From Valencia hispanica (lineage: Eukaryota > Chordata > Actinopteri > Cyprinodontiformes > Valenciidae): a DNA stretch of 64,000 bases. Numbering within the stretch: the first letter of the stretch is position 1; every line of letters starts with the position of its first letter. The position numbers and the translations under genes were made by a program. The notes beneath the pieces are model-generated. The model saw only the letters and a list, made by a program, of their open reading frames with translations. It did not search any database and was not told where the DNA came from. The stretch spans positions 1,897,001-1,961,000 of the forward strand of contig OY747704.1 in NCBI GenBank assembly GCA_963556495.2. Reading direction: 5' to 3'. This document shows positions 1 through 11,009 of this stretch, one piece after another.

Positions 1-165
1 TTCAATGATTTATAAATTATTAAAAGTATTTTGAAGTCTATTCTCTGAGCTACAGGGAGCCAGCGTAAGGACATTAGAACTGGGATGATGTGCTCTACTT
101 TCCTGGTTCTAGTGAGGACACGAATAGAATCATTCTGGATCATCTGCTGCTGTCTGACTTTTTAG
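1..165 (-). mobile_element. L2-clade LINE fragment (C-terminal RT region)
   Basis: Read on the minus strand this piece gives the conserved end of fish L2 ORF2: a 'RVLTRTRKVEHIIPVL' stretch, then 'LRWLPVAQRIDFKILL'. This matches the 'RVL..TR..HI.PVL.SLHWLPV..RIDFKIL' block seen in the other L2 copies of this window. It is cut by the left window edge and runs into AT-rich sequence near 165. It is a dead fragment without the catalytic RT motifs. Confidence 0.8.
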
Positions 166-510
166 TTGACTTTGACTTTTTATATATGACTTTTTTTTTT
201 TACTGTATTTCCAGAATAACTAAAATATCCAGTGTGCATTTAGAAAAGAAAAACTGAAAAAAACGTAATCCTATGCCATCTTTATCAGATTCTAACCATA
301 TATATATATATGTAAGATAGAGAAAGAGTTTTGTGAATTTATGTGTGGATATTTGTGTAGATATGTGTACATAGATGTGTGTAAGAATATATTTGTGGGT
401 TTTATTTGTAGTTTCTGTATATATTTTTCTAACTCTTTGTCTGTCATATTCTTTTAGCCACCTCGGCATTCATCCTTAGCTTGCTCATCAACGCTTCACC
501 ATGCCCAAGC
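166..510. other. AT-rich spacer, no gene seen
   Basis: AT-rich sequence with a short TA run near 298-312 and degenerate 'atgtgtgtagat' words. Open frames here are low-complexity (Lys/Ile/Thr-rich) and have no recognisable domain. Confidence 0.5.
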
Positions 511-1150
511 AATTCAATTCAGTTTATTTCTATAGCGCCAATTCACAACAGATGTCATCTCAAGGCACTTAACAAGAAGTAATTTCAATACATTTATACA
601 TACATTCCAATCAGTTAAAAAGTTTCCTATTTAAGGAATCCCAGCAGATTGCGTCAGTCATTGGCGTGAGGTTGGGCCCCGTTGATGCAGACTTTCCAAC
701 CACAGCAATCCTTCAGCAATCCCTCATACTGAGCAAGCATGTAGCGACGGTGGAGAGGAAAAACTCCCCTTTAACAGGAAGAAACCTCCAACAGAACCAG
801 GCTCAGTAGGAGCGGCCATCTGCCACGACCGTCTGGGGGTTTGAGAAGACAGAGCAGAAACACAGAAGGAACAGAAGATCTGATATAAGAGAACTTTCTA
901 TGTTACAGAAAGTAAAAAGTTGATATCAGGACACAGTGGATGTTCAGTTACTGGGAGGATCATCCCAGTCGATGCCCCCCGTCCAACAGGGCATTGCAGC
1001 CAAGCAGGATACCAGACCAGGTATATCTTCTATGGAGAGAAAAACAATGAGAGAAAACAAAGTTAACAGTCGAAATAACAGAATGTACTGTAATACAACT
1101 GGAGAGTCATTGGAGAAAAGGAAGTAGCAGAGTGAAGAAAATTGGTAAGC
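511..1150 (-). mobile_element. L2-A LINE, 3' untranslated tail only
   Basis: The left end carries the family 3' terminus (AATTCAATTCAGTTTATTT, then a GCGCCAATTCACAACA block) in minus orientation. The sequence up to about 1150 matches the 3' UTR of the long L2-A copy at 60594-64000, for example the 'ATCATCCCAGTCGATGCCCC' block. The copy is 5'-truncated just before the coding region, the usual outcome of incomplete target-primed reverse transcription. No coding capacity. Confidence 0.85.
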
Positions 1151-1196
1151 AGCCTGCTGGAACGTCATACAGAAAGACACAGCTGCCTAAAAGGTA

Positions 1197-1200
<4 letters not shown>

Positions 1201-1271
<71 letters not shown>
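1201..1271. repeat. (AT)n microsatellite
   Basis: About 35 uninterrupted AT dinucleotides. The Tyr/Ile-repeat open frames on both strands here are artefacts of the repeat. Confidence 0.95.
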
Positions 1272-1274
<3 letters not shown>

Positions 1275-1351
1275 TGTGTAGATATTTATGTGTAGATGTG
1301 TATCCATATATTTATGATTTCTCTAATTATTTTTATGTGATCTTGTTTCAG

Positions 1352-1760
1352 TGAGGATGAAGACTAAATACCTCCAAGGCCTTCAACTTCTGCGCAGCCA
1401 ACCAAGAAGGCAAAAATAGGGAAAGCTAAGGCAATGGCTGTCCAAAGAGGTCTGCTGACACTCCAGTGGGTGAAGATGCCACAGACATGAGGACAGCACT
1501 CCTGAGTCTTTTAGGTTCATCCCCACAAGGCCATGGGGCCCTACATTTCACCAAATAGCAGCATGGTCTCCTCTCTCTCTCTTCCAGCTCATCTGTAATT
1601 TGGAAAATTATCGACAATACCAATGCTACAAAAAGGAAAGAGGCTGGCAGAAAGTTCCTATGGACTCCCCTCACTGTAACAGACTTAAATGTTTTCCTAT
1701 CCATCATTATATACACCTGAGTTGTAAATGTGCACCACATATAATAATAACCACCGCCAT
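1352..1760 (+). pseudogene. piggyBac-like transposase remnant
   Basis: After a 'TTGTTTCAG' splice-acceptor-like site the plus strand reads an acidic start, 'PPRPSTSAQPTKKAK', and after a frame change a segment ending near 1740 with 'PLTVTDLNVFLSIIIYT'. That last motif resembles the start of the piggyBac-type DDE domain ('.PLTV.E...FLGL.I.MG'). Several stops and at least one frame change interrupt it, and no later DDE motif follows. The family call rests on one motif plus the Pro/Ser/Lys linker, so it is tentative. Confidence 0.4.
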
Positions 1761-2880
1761 ATAATTTTCAATTATCCGGTAACACTATGTAGAGAAACCA
1801 GTTTGAGGCAATCTTGTTGTTGTTATTATTGCACCTCAGCTTTGTGAACGATGACGTGTTGTCTGTGCAAAATCAGGCCACTCTACGATCATATTTTTAC
1901 TGCATGCAAAAGCACATTAACATTCATATAAGAACATTTGCATTGATAAGAGGAGGGGGTTGTGAACAGTTTTGTTATCCATTTCATATGTATATTTCAC
2001 AGTTTTGTTGTATTTGGAATTTGAATTAATGTTCTTCAGTTGGAGTCAAGCCTAACTCTGTGCGTTATAGTGTTATTTAAATAGGATGATAAATATGTTG
2101 GATATTTTACCAAAAAAATATAAAAAACTGTTTGTTTTTAGGCAAATAATTGAACTTTAGTATAATCAGTAGATCAGGAGTTAAAAAATTGAAACTTTCC
2201 CTGTTTGTGCCAAATTGTGCCGAAATGTGCCGAACTGTGTAAAAAAACGAGCTATTTTTTCACTAAAGCCTCTAACTTTGCTCCACTTCACTTCATCAAC
2301 ATGAATCTTGGTACAGGTAATCTACACATGTTGGTTTATGATTATCTGCAGTTTATATTCTACTGCAGCATATTTTCAATGGTATTATATACTGTAACAT
2401 GAGAAAAATTTTTTGGCATGAATAAAGAATCATGTAATTTGTCTATGTTCAAGCTACAATTACTTTGGCACAGTAACATATGGTGTAATTTTTACTCCTC
2501 TGAATAAATCTCACAAGCATTGGCTTCATTTTGATACCAAGATTGTTTACACAGAGTTTAGTTTTGCAGAGAAAAACTAAATTAATGTTGGGCATGTCCT
2601 ATTCGAGCTAGGAGCTTGGAGAGACCCTGGAGACACCCTGGGGCTTAAGAGGTTAAACCTTCCCTGCCGCAGAAGGACAGCAACGTTTCTCGGTTCACAT
2701 GGAAAATGAATCAATCTCTAGTTCCAAAGATTGAACATTGGTTCAACTCTTCAGAACTAAGGGGGGATGTTGGGACACCATTTTTGTTGAATGAACTAAA
2801 CAGAATGTTGGATGGCTGAAAGCCATGTTTCATAGATGGACTGAGCAGACCACAGCAATCCTAGCGGTGACCTCAAACAC
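1761..2880. other. Unassigned spacer
   Basis: AT-rich sequence. A short tandem of 'TGTGCC(G)AAATGTGCCGAA'-type words lies near 2205-2240, and a purine run 'AAGGGGGGATG' near 2758-2768. No coding domain recognised on either strand. Confidence 0.4.
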
Positions 2881-2939
2881 ACTCTTATTGGTCCGTGACC
2901 ACCAATGGTGACATCAACGATGACATCACGGCCAAAGGC

Positions 2940-3300
2940 CTACAATGGTGCGTAAACGCCGAATGCGTTTGAAGTGTTGACAGCGTCAGGTTTACATGTA
3001 AAGTCAATGCAGAAGCGCGCTGACATGCGTCAGGGGTTCTGCGTTGCCTCACGTGCGTTCTTGCGTTGCGAAAACGCATTTCTGCCTCATTTGCACATCA
3101 AATTCGTGCAAATGAAGAGTTTGAGCCGCATCAGAAAATATGCGCGTCTTTTTATGTGGTGCATTTTGAGCATTTGCGCGTCAAGCGCCTTTTTGCGTCT
3201 CTCACTGAAGTTGAAAAATCTGAACTTCTGCATCAAATTCGCGCCGCGTCGACCAAACAGGAGCCTGGTGTGATTTGATGCTGTGACCCAGTTCACTGCG
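2940..3300. mobile_element. GCGT-rich terminal region, probable PIF/Harbinger derivative
   Basis: Unlike its AT-rich neighbours this stretch is dense in 'GCGT', 'TGCGTC' and 'CGCGTC' words on both strands, and it sits directly upstream of the MADF exons at 3324-3640. A similar GCGTCAA-rich block occurs beside the Harbinger transposase at 14840-15010. I infer it is the subterminal region of a Harbinger-type element. I could not define terminal repeats or a 3-bp target duplication. Confidence 0.4.
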
Positions 3301-3323
3301 TCTGGCTAAGTTTTTCATTCAAC

Positions 3324-3640
3324 ATGGAGGAAATACTATTAACTGCTGTGGCTAACCATCCGGAGCTGTACGACACCAGCTGCTCTCTCTACAGAGACAG
3401 GAATAAATGACCTCGCTTGGAGCAGTATAAGTGAGGAGATAGGTCAACCTGGTAAGTTCATTTCACTTTTGAAAGTTTTGACTGACTCTGCAAACCTGCG
3501 CAAAAATTAGTTGACACGCTATTTTACAATTATTTTCCAGCTGATGTACAAATACTTTTCCACTAACAAGATAATGTGTTTATTTAGAGGACTTCGGCAG
3601 AAAAAAGTGGAAGAGCCTCAGGCAATTGTCAATCTCCTCC
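3324..3640 (+). pseudogene. MADF/Myb-like DNA-binding protein of a Harbinger-type element, broken
   Basis: An ATG at 3324 opens 'LLTAVANHPELYDTSCSLYRDRNK', the first helix of an MADF domain. After a one-base frame change it continues as 'DLAWSSISEEIG'. A consensus donor (G|GTAAGT at 3451/3452) and an acceptor (TTTAG|AGG near 3588) then splice in frame into 'EDFGRKKWKSLR', the last MADF helix. MADF proteins are the usual second gene of PIF/Harbinger transposons and guide the transposase to DNA. Homology is lost after about 3625. The frameshift inside exon 1 makes this a pseudogene. A domesticated MADF host gene is less likely given the break. Confidence 0.55.
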
Positions 3641-3789
3641 GTGTTGTGTCTCCTGCGCTTGCCAAATTTATCATGTCTGGTTATGAGAATCTTCTCATCA
3701 AGTAGAAAAAAACAGCACCAAAAACTACCCATAACTATGTTTATCACTCGGAAACATACACTTGCTCCGACACCTTCGGTGGAAAAAGA

Positions 3790-5419
3790 CGCACCATTTT
3801 GGATAGCAATTTGGTATCTGCTATTAAAGCATTAAGTGGTGTCTAAATTATTCCTCCTCTATATCTTTCCATCCAGCTGTGTAAACAGGAGAGCACATAC
3901 TGTCATGTTTTGTAGATTAAACTGGACCCAAAAGCAGCAGAGAAAATACAAAAAAATGATTTAATGAAAAACCACACGGAACTTACAGAAACTCGGGAGG
4001 GTACAGGCAGCAACAGGGAAACACAGGAACCAGATGGGCAACAAGGAAGGCAGGAATCAGGCGGGAAAGAAAGACAGACGAACCAGCGAGTAGTGAGTGA
4101 ATGAGAACCGAATATATACTGAGGAGGAGAGTGAAGAGTGAACACGGAAGGAGCAGGAGACCAATTAGTGAAAGCGGTTGCAGCTGAGAGGGAGTGAGCA
4201 GGTGAAAGTAATTAACTGGGACAGGAGGTAAAATGGCTGGGAGACAGAAGACTGTAAAGAAACTAGAAAGGATAATAAGTCTAAGGGGAAATCTACAGGA
4301 AACAGTGGAGAACAGAAGGAAGAAATAAATATGGACACTATCTAAAGAGGAATACTAATAGGAAGGAGGACAAAGGAGCAGAGGGTGAAAAATACCTAAG
4401 AACCAGGAGAAATATGGAAACCAGAAAGTGCAGAAATAACTAGTAGAAACAAAGAATAACTAAACACGATAATAGAACTAAATAATGAAAATAACTAACA
4501 AAACACAAACACCCGGGGATCACAACACATACAAACCAGTGGTCTCAACTGGGCAGCGTAATAGTATTCTTGTAAACATGGGAAGCTCACACCACCTCGT
4601 TCCTTCTTTATTTGTAAAGTTTTGAACTTGATTCTGGGTTTTTTACCCTTCCATATAAATCTTGAAAATGTCCCATTCAAAAAATTGTTTCTGGGGAATG
4701 GAAAAAGGCAAACATTGGAATAAGTCGAGGAAGGATGTTCATCCTAATTGAATCAATCTGAGAATGCAGATCCAAAAGGGGCAGAACATTCACACTCTCT
4801 ATATCAAATTTGATTTTCAGATTCAGGGGTCCATAATTAACTTCATACATTTTTCTAAAATCTCTATGTAGTAAAATTCCTAGATATTTTATGGATTCTG
4901 CATCCCATTTCCAATTGTAATGGTCTCTAATGTTTTGGGGAGGTTCATAATTTAAAGTTAGTGCTTGAGTTTTGTTTACATTAATTCTGTAATCTGACAA
5001 AGTACCATAGTCTTCAAGCATTAGTATAGTTTTTGGTAGAGTCTGAGTGGGATTAGATATGATAAGTAATAGATCATCAGCGAACAAGGCCGATTTCTGT
5101 TCTTTTCCAGCAACAGTTATCCCTGAATTATCCCTGAGCTGTCTTGTCTTTGCCTGATCCATTTATCTAGTACTTTGAATAGAAAGGACCACCTCACCGA
5201 GTCAAAAGCTTTTTCTGCGTCCAAACTCATAAACAAGGTCTCTTGTTTTTCCTGTAAAACATGTTGCATTATATGTAGCACTATTCTTTCTCCTGTGTTT
5301 GCTTTTGCCTAATGAATCCAGTCTGGTTCTTATGAATCAGTAATGGTAAAATGGTTTCCAATCCCCTTGATACAATAGATGCAAATAGTTTGTAATCAAT
5401 ATTCAAGACACTAATTGAG
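3790..5419 (-). mobile_element. L1/Tx1-type LINE, ORF2 fragment (L1-a)
   Basis: The minus strand reads, from 5419 down: 'LFASIVSRGLETILPLLIHK' and 'NQTGFI' (RT fingers), 'FMSLDAEKAFDSVRW' (catalytic Asp motif A), then after an internal deletion 'SALFADDLLLII' (FADD, motif C), 'KYLGILLHRDF' and 'FSRFIWKGKKPRIKF'. The element is interrupted by the solo LTR at 3901-4527 and resumes with 'VCMCSPVYTAGWKDIE' just left of it. The L2-B 3' end at 5420 cuts its upstream part. The region between motifs A and C that should hold the QGCPLSP motif is missing, so the copy is dead. Confidence 0.8.
3901..4527 (-). mobile_element. Solo LTR of a Ty3/Gypsy-type element
   Basis: The 627-bp unit starts TGTCATGTTTTG and ends in ACAACA. 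It is flanked by a perfect 5-bp target duplication, CATAC at 3896-3900 and 4528-4532. It is the reverse-complement relative of the LTR at 8237-8821: shared 'ACTACTCGCTGGT' (here reversed) and a TATA-like 'ATATATACT'. It interrupts the L1-a reading frame within 'LVCMC', so it is younger than L1-a. A solo LTR arises by recombination between the two LTRs of a full element. Confidence 0.85.
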
Positions 5420-5909
5420 CAAGGCAAGGCAAGGCAAGTTTATTTGTATAGCACAATTAATGTTACAGGACAACTCAAAGTGCTTTACATAAAACATCAA
5501 AAACATTACAGCAGGGTGCAGAAAAAGCAAAAGTACAGGAATAAAAAGCATGATTTAAAATGGACCAAAATTGAAGAAAAAAAATCTATCTTAAAAGAAG
5601 CCGTGCAGATTAAATTTAGAATAAAAACCTAATCAAAAGCAACTGAGAGCAGGTGGGTCTTTAACCTGGATTTAAATAAACTGAGTGTTTCAGCTGATCT
5701 GAGGCTTTCTGGGAGTTCGTTCCAGACATGTGGAGCATATAAGCTGAACGCAGCTTCTCCGTGTCTGGTTCTGACTCTGGGAACTGATAAAAGACCGGAT
5801 CCAGATGACCTGAGGGGTCGGGTAGGTTCATACTGGGTTAGGAGATCACTGATGTATTTTGGTCCTAAACCAGTCTGAGCTTTATAGACCAGCAGCAGAA
5901 CTTTGAAGT

Positions 5910-7690
5910 CTATCCTCTGACAGACAGACAGACAGGCAGCCAGTGTAAAGACCTCAGAGCTGCACTGATGTGGTCCACTTTTTTGGTTTTAGTGAGAACT
6001 CGAGCAGCAGAGTTCTGGATGAGCTGCAGTTTCCTAATTGATTTTTTAGGTAGACCTGTAAAGACGCTGTTACAATAATCAAGCCGACTAAAGATGAATG
6101 CATGGACTAGTTTTTCCAGGTCCTGCTGAGACATCAGATCTTTTATCCTTGAGATATTCTTAAGGTGATAGTAGGCTGATTTTGTGATTGCCTTAATGTG
6201 TTTCAAAGTTTAGGTCTGAGTCCATCACTATACCCAGATTTCTGACGTGGTTGGTGGTTTTTAGGTTTATGGACTCAAGCGCTGTGGTGACCTTTAATCT
6301 TTTCTCTTTAGCTCCAAAGACAATTACCTCCGCTTTGTTTTTGTTCAACTGCAGAAAATTGTGGCACATCCAGTCATTAATTTCCTCAATGCATTTGCCA
6401 AGAGCCTGTACAGGCCCTTGGTCTTCTGGTGACATTCTAATATATATCTGTGTCATCTGCGTAGCTATGGTAACTTATATTGTTGTTATTTATTACCTGT
6501 GCCAATGGGAACATAAAGATGTTAAACAGAAGAGGTCCCAGGATGGAACCCTGGGGAACCCCACATGTAATTCCTGTCTGCTCAGATGTAAAGTTACTTA
6601 TTGACACAAAGTACTTCCTGTTCTCTAAGTACGTTTTGAACCAGTTTAGTACAGTGCCTGAGAGACCCACCCAGTTCTCCAGTCGTGTGAGTAAAATAAT
6701 GTGGTCAATAGTATCAAATGCAGCACTAAGATCCAGTAAAACTAACACTGACATTTTTCCACTGTCAGTATTCAAACGGATGTCATTGATGACTTTGGTC
6801 AGAGCAGTCTCAGTGCTGTGGTGCTGTCTAAAACCTGACTGAAAGACGTCATAGAAGTTGCTTTGTCTTAAGAAGTCATTTAGCTGATGAAAAACAGCCT
6901 TTTCAATGATCTTACTTAAAAATGGAAGATTGGAGATGGGCCTGTAGTTGTTCATTTGTGTCTTTTCCAGATTGTCTCTTTTCAGCAGGGGTTTAATTAC
7001 AGCTGTTTTCAGGGGCTCTGGGAAAACACCCGACATTAAAGATGAGTTCACAATCTGTAACAGATCTGACTCCAAGATCTTTAAGACCTTTTTGAAAAAG
7101 CCTGTGGGCAGGATGTCTAAGCAGCAAGAGGAGGAGTTCAGTTGACGTAAGATGTCCTCCAGATCTTTGCTGTTTATGAGATAAAACTGTTTCATGGTGT
7201 TTAAACGGATTTTCCGTGGACACTGTAAATAACCTGAACCTGCCGTTAATGAACCAACCGCTTGTCTAATATTTTGGATTTTGTCTGTGAAGAATTTGGC
7301 GAAGTCATTGCAGGCCTTGGTGGAATAGAGTTCAGGTGCTACTGACACAGGAGAGTTTGTTAGCCTGTCGACAACAGCAAATAATGTGCGAGCACTATGA
7401 CTATTTCTGGTGATGATGTCAGAAGAATATGACTTCCTTGCATTCCTCAGTTGTAAGTTATAAGAGTGAAGTTTCTCTTTATAGATGTCATAATTAACCT
7501 GAAGTTTTGTTTTTCTCCATCTGCGCCCGGCTTTCCGACACTCCCTTTTTTCATTTCTCACCAGTGTGGAATTTCTCCATGGAGACTTTTTCCTTCCAGA
7601 GATAACCTTCACCTTAGTGGGAGCAATAGTATCCATAACATTTTATATTTTATCATTAAAGCTGTTGACAAGTTCATTGACTGAACCCCC
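5910..7690 (-). pseudogene. L2-B ORF2 reverse transcriptase region
   Basis: A 399-codon open stretch (7636-6437) holds the RT core in order: 'AVIKPLLKR', 'NYRPISNLPFLSKIIEK', 'FQSGFRQHHSTETAL', 'LVLLDLSAAFDTIDH' (catalytic Asp), 'GITCGVPQGSILGPLLF' and 'SYADDTDIY' (the YADD pair). Right after YADD the frame shifts; 'RMSPEDQGPVQALGKCIEEI' and 'HFI'-type C-terminal blocks follow in other frames down to 5910 ('LEKLVHAFIFSRLDYCNSVF', 'RVLTKTKKVDHI'). All catalytic residues are visible, but the protein is split by at least two frame changes. Confidence 0.85.
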
Positions 7691-7741
7691 TGACAGGGGA
7701 GGTGTTAGAGAGAAGACCTGGTCAAAGATCTCACTAGTGTT

Positions 7742-9006
7742 TTAAGTTATACATCGCTTTGTGATAACCTCCATTAAAACATTTATGTGAATCGAAATTG
7801 TACTCTCAAAGAAAACACAACAATGGTCAGACAAGCCCACATCACACACATTAATCTTGGAAATGCCCAGACCCTTCGAGATCAGTAAGTCCAAAATATG
7901 ACCCTTATTATGTGTGGGCTCTGTTATATGCTGAGTCAGCCCAAAGTTGTCCAGAGTGTTACTCAGGTCTTTAGACCCTTTGTTCTGGTGATTGATGTTA
8001 AAATCACCAACAATAATTATACAGTCAAAATCAACACAGATTATAGACAGCAGTTCACTAAAACCATCATTAAAGTCAGCACAGTAATTTGGAGGCCGAT
8101 AAATGTTTAGAAATATGGCACTAGATGAGGCCTTCAGCTGTACAGCAACATATTCAAAAGAAGGAAAACTTCCAAGAGATAACTGCTGACACTGGAATGA
8201 TTCATTAAATAAAACAGCAACTCCTCCACCTCTCCTTGTCACGGTTCCCAGGTGTTTGTGTTTTGTGAGTTATTTTCCTTATTTAGTTCTATTATTATGT
8301 TCGGTTATTCTTTGTTTCTACCAGTTATTTCTGCACTTTTTTGTTTCCATATTTCTCCTTGTTCTTAGATGTTGTTTACCCTTTGCTCCTATTTATTTGT
8401 ATTCCTCCTTAGATAGTGTCCTTATTTATTTCTTCCTTCTGTTCTCCACTGTTTCAGTTAGATTCCTCCCTTGACCTATTATCCTTTCTAGTTTCTTAGA
8501 GTCTTCTCAGCCATTTTACCTCCTATCCCAGTTGATTACTTCCACCTGCTCTCTCCCTCTCACCTGCATCTGCTCTCACTAATTGGTCATTGGTCTTCTC
8601 AGTCACTTCCTCATTTCCTCCCCAGTATATATTCACCTCTCCTTCAGTCACTACTCGCTGGTCCGTCGTCATTCTTTCCCTGTCTGGTTCCTGTTTCCTC
8701 CTCATCTCTGCATTTTTGGTTCTCCTAGATCTGTAAGTTTGCTCCTTGTTTTTGTTATAAATAAATCCTTTAAGTTTTATTCTTTGCTACCTTTGGGTCC
8801 TTATAATACGCAAACATGACACTCCTGTTCTGTCTGGCGTGGTTGACAAAACTAAAGTTGGGAGGGGTTGATTCGATAAGAGAAACACTGCTATTCTGAT
8901 CTAACCAAGTCTCAGTTAAAAACATAAAATCAAGGCTGTGCTCAGTGATAAGATCATTGATTAAAAATGTCTTCCCTACTATAGACCTGACATTTAATAA
9001 GGCCAT
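7742..9006 (-). pseudogene. L2-B ORF2 endonuclease domain, split by a solo LTR
   Basis: The APE-like endonuclease starts at 9006 with 'LNVRSIVGKTFLINDLI' and 'LDFMFLTETWLDQ' (metal-binding Glu). It is interrupted at 8827/8236 by the LTR, then continues 'RRGGGVAVLFNESF', 'IYRPPN', 'IIIVGDFNINH' (catalytic Asp and Asn), 'THNKGHILDLLIS' and 'VGLSDHCCVFF' (final Asp-His pair). The enzyme nicks target DNA to prime reverse transcription. Every active-site motif is still readable once the LTR is ignored. Confidence 0.85.
8237..8821 (+). mobile_element. Solo Ty3/Gypsy-type LTR with exact 5-bp target duplication
   Basis: The 585-bp unit begins TGTCACGG and ends CATGACA. It is bounded by CTCCT at 8232-8236 and again at 8822-8826. 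It contains a TATA-like AGTATATATTC near 8622 and an AATAAA near 8759, the expected promoter and poly(A) signals of an LTR. It splits the L2-B endonuclease exactly between 'HARQNR' and 'RGGGVAV'. Relatives lie at 3901-4527 (reverse) and about 35380-35666 (partial). Confidence 0.9.
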
Positions 9007-9206
9007 CTTAACAGGTTTAAGAGTATTATTGTGCCCCTTGTGTTTTGGGGCGGGCTGTGTACAGCGTATGTTTACTTTACTTAAAAACCTTTTAGAATGC
9101 AGTGGTCTGTGTTTTTACATAATTACATTCCTTCTGTTACTTATAAGTACCGAAATGATCAAACCTTCTAATGAACAGGGTCCCAGCTTGTCCTGGGAAA
9201 AGTTCT

Positions 9207-9537
9207 GACTGCTGATATCCACGCAGCCTGGACCCTTAACACATCAGACTGTGGAGATTGTACATGCTTACGTGGTGTGGTAGGAGGGGGCCGGTCTGGG
9301 GGGTAGATCTGAGCCCAATGTTGACCCGCTCCATCATCTGCTCAGTGAATTTCAGATGGGGGGAGTTGGGCGGTAGGGAAGACGGTGGGCTGTCAGTGGT
9401 TTGTGGGGGCGATGGAGGTCCGCTGTCCTATTCTTTAGGGCTGTTGAGGGCTTTTGGGGCAAATTAAGATCTTTCTTCCTGCTTCTGTTCGAAGCTTCCC
9501 ATGAGTGAGGACAGAAGAAGTTCCTCCCCCTCCGCAC
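9207..9537 (-). other. L2-B linker between ORF1 and ORF2
   Basis: This lies between the ORF1 C terminus (9538) and the first endonuclease motif. A short Arg/Pro-rich open stretch (9537-9352) has no recognised domain and may be the start of ORF2 or spacer. Confidence 0.4.
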
Positions 9538-9987
9538 TCAGCGTTGTTTGGTCTTCCTTTTGAGAGAAGTCTTTGTGTATCTCCCTTTTGGCTCCAAGCA
9601 CAGAGGGATGATGCAGGAAGTAGAAAATATTGGAGGTAAACAGTTTACACCTGACCTGTTCAAACTAAATCCATTTGCCTTAAAAAGATGTCTGCGCTCC
9701 CAAAAAATCTGAAAGTTAATAAATTGCAGTTTTTTTGTCAGCACATGCAATTAAAATCCACTTATTTAATGCCAAAAGATGGCTTAATCTTTCTTCTCCT
9801 CCTCTGATGGTTGGTAAAGGTCCACTGACGAATACTGCTGCATCCAACGAGCTCACGGTGTTCAATAATCCAGTGAGGTTTCGTTTCAGAACCTCCGATT
9901 GTTGCTTGGACACATCCTTTGACCCTGTGTGGAGAACGATGGTTTTTACTGTTGGATATTTAGTCACAGTTTTCAGAATCCTCTTCT

Positions 9988-10326
9988 ATTCAATTCAGTT
10001 TATTTATATAGCGCCAATTCACAACAGATGTCATCTCAAGGCACTTAACAAGAAGTAATTTCAATACATTAATACAAACATTCCAATCAGTTAAAAAGTT
10101 TCCTATTTAAGGATGTTCAGCCAAGCAGGATACCAGACCAGGTATATCTTCTATGGAGAGAAAAACACTGAGAGAAAACAAAGTTAACAGTCAAAATAGC
10201 AGAATGTACTGTAATGTAACTGGAGAGTAGTAGTAGAAAAGGAAGTAGCAGAGTGAAGAAAATTGGTAAGTCTGTCCTCCAGCAGTCTAAGCCTATAGCA
10301 GCATAACTACAGAGCTAGCTCAGGAT
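9988..10326 (-). mobile_element. L2-A 3' tail inserted in L2-B ORF1
   Basis: It starts with the L2-A terminus (ATTCAATTCAGTTTATTTAT) and matches the L2-A 3' UTR, ending at 'GAGCTAGCTCAGGATGACC'. An internal stretch is missing relative to the copy at 60594 (jump near 10114). TTCT before the element and after it may be a short target duplication. It interrupts the SGNH-domain reading frame of L2-B. Confidence 0.85.
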
Positions 10327-10596
10327 GACCTTCTGTATGTCACTGACCATATCCTTTGGAAAGCAGAGGACTTTGGTGTTCTTTCCACACATCCACTGAA
10401 CGTCCTTTACAGAGGAATCACCTAGAATCCGAGTTTCAGGCCCAGTCTTTTGCTTTCTCTGTGGTCTCTCACTCTCTGACAGATTATCAGTCCTTATCTC
10501 GCTGCCTTGGGGTGGATGGTCGTCAGATGAAGATCCAGGGTTCTCCAACAGTGGAGCAAATCTGTTCTGCAGCTTCACATTCGGTTCTTTTGAAAG

Positions 10597-11009
10597 TGAA
10601 GAGATATAAATTCTGTTAATGTTCTATGAGGGTCTAATTTTGTAGTGCATGTGGAAACACTTAGAAACCGTGAATAATCAAGAGGAATGTGGCACATCCT
10701 GTGTGCCTTTTGGTGAAGAAGCTGTGACCATTCTGTGAAGGAAGTTCTATGTGGGAGGAGTTTCTATTAACTTGTTTCAAATAAAAACCTTATGTTGAGA
10801 TAAAGCTGTACTGTTACTAAAACTGAGTCCAGTGAACGAAGTCTCACTGTTAAAATATAAAATTGTTGTTCTTATTGCTCCTTTTTACAGAAATGAACGA
10901 GCACGCGGGAAGGTGAAATGAGAGCTCAGAGAGAGCCCAGGGTCATAAATTAAATGTGTGTCTGTTCCTTTAAGAGGCTTTAAATTAGAGTGAAAACATC
11001 TTCTCAACA
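10597..11009 (+). mobile_element. Solo ERV LTR in L2-B ORF1
   Basis: The unit begins TGAAGAGATA and ends TTCTCAACA. It matches the LTRs of ERV copies 1 and 2 over its whole length ('GTGGGAGGAGTTTC', an AATAAA near 10782, 'TCCTTTTTACAGAAATGAAC', 'GTCTGTTCCTTTAAGAGGC'). No primer-binding site or internal region follows, so it is a solo LTR. The flanks AAAG and AAAT could be a mutated 4-bp duplication. It is more diverged from the other LTRs than they are from one another. Confidence 0.85.

Noticed and set aside
1107..1354. Tyr/Ile-repeat open frames on both strands
   Set aside because: They are translations of the (AT)n microsatellite.
2755..2790. Purine run AAGGGGGGATG followed by TTGGGACACC as polypurine tract plus LTR start
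   Set aside because: No second LTR, primer-binding site or target duplication could be found nearby.
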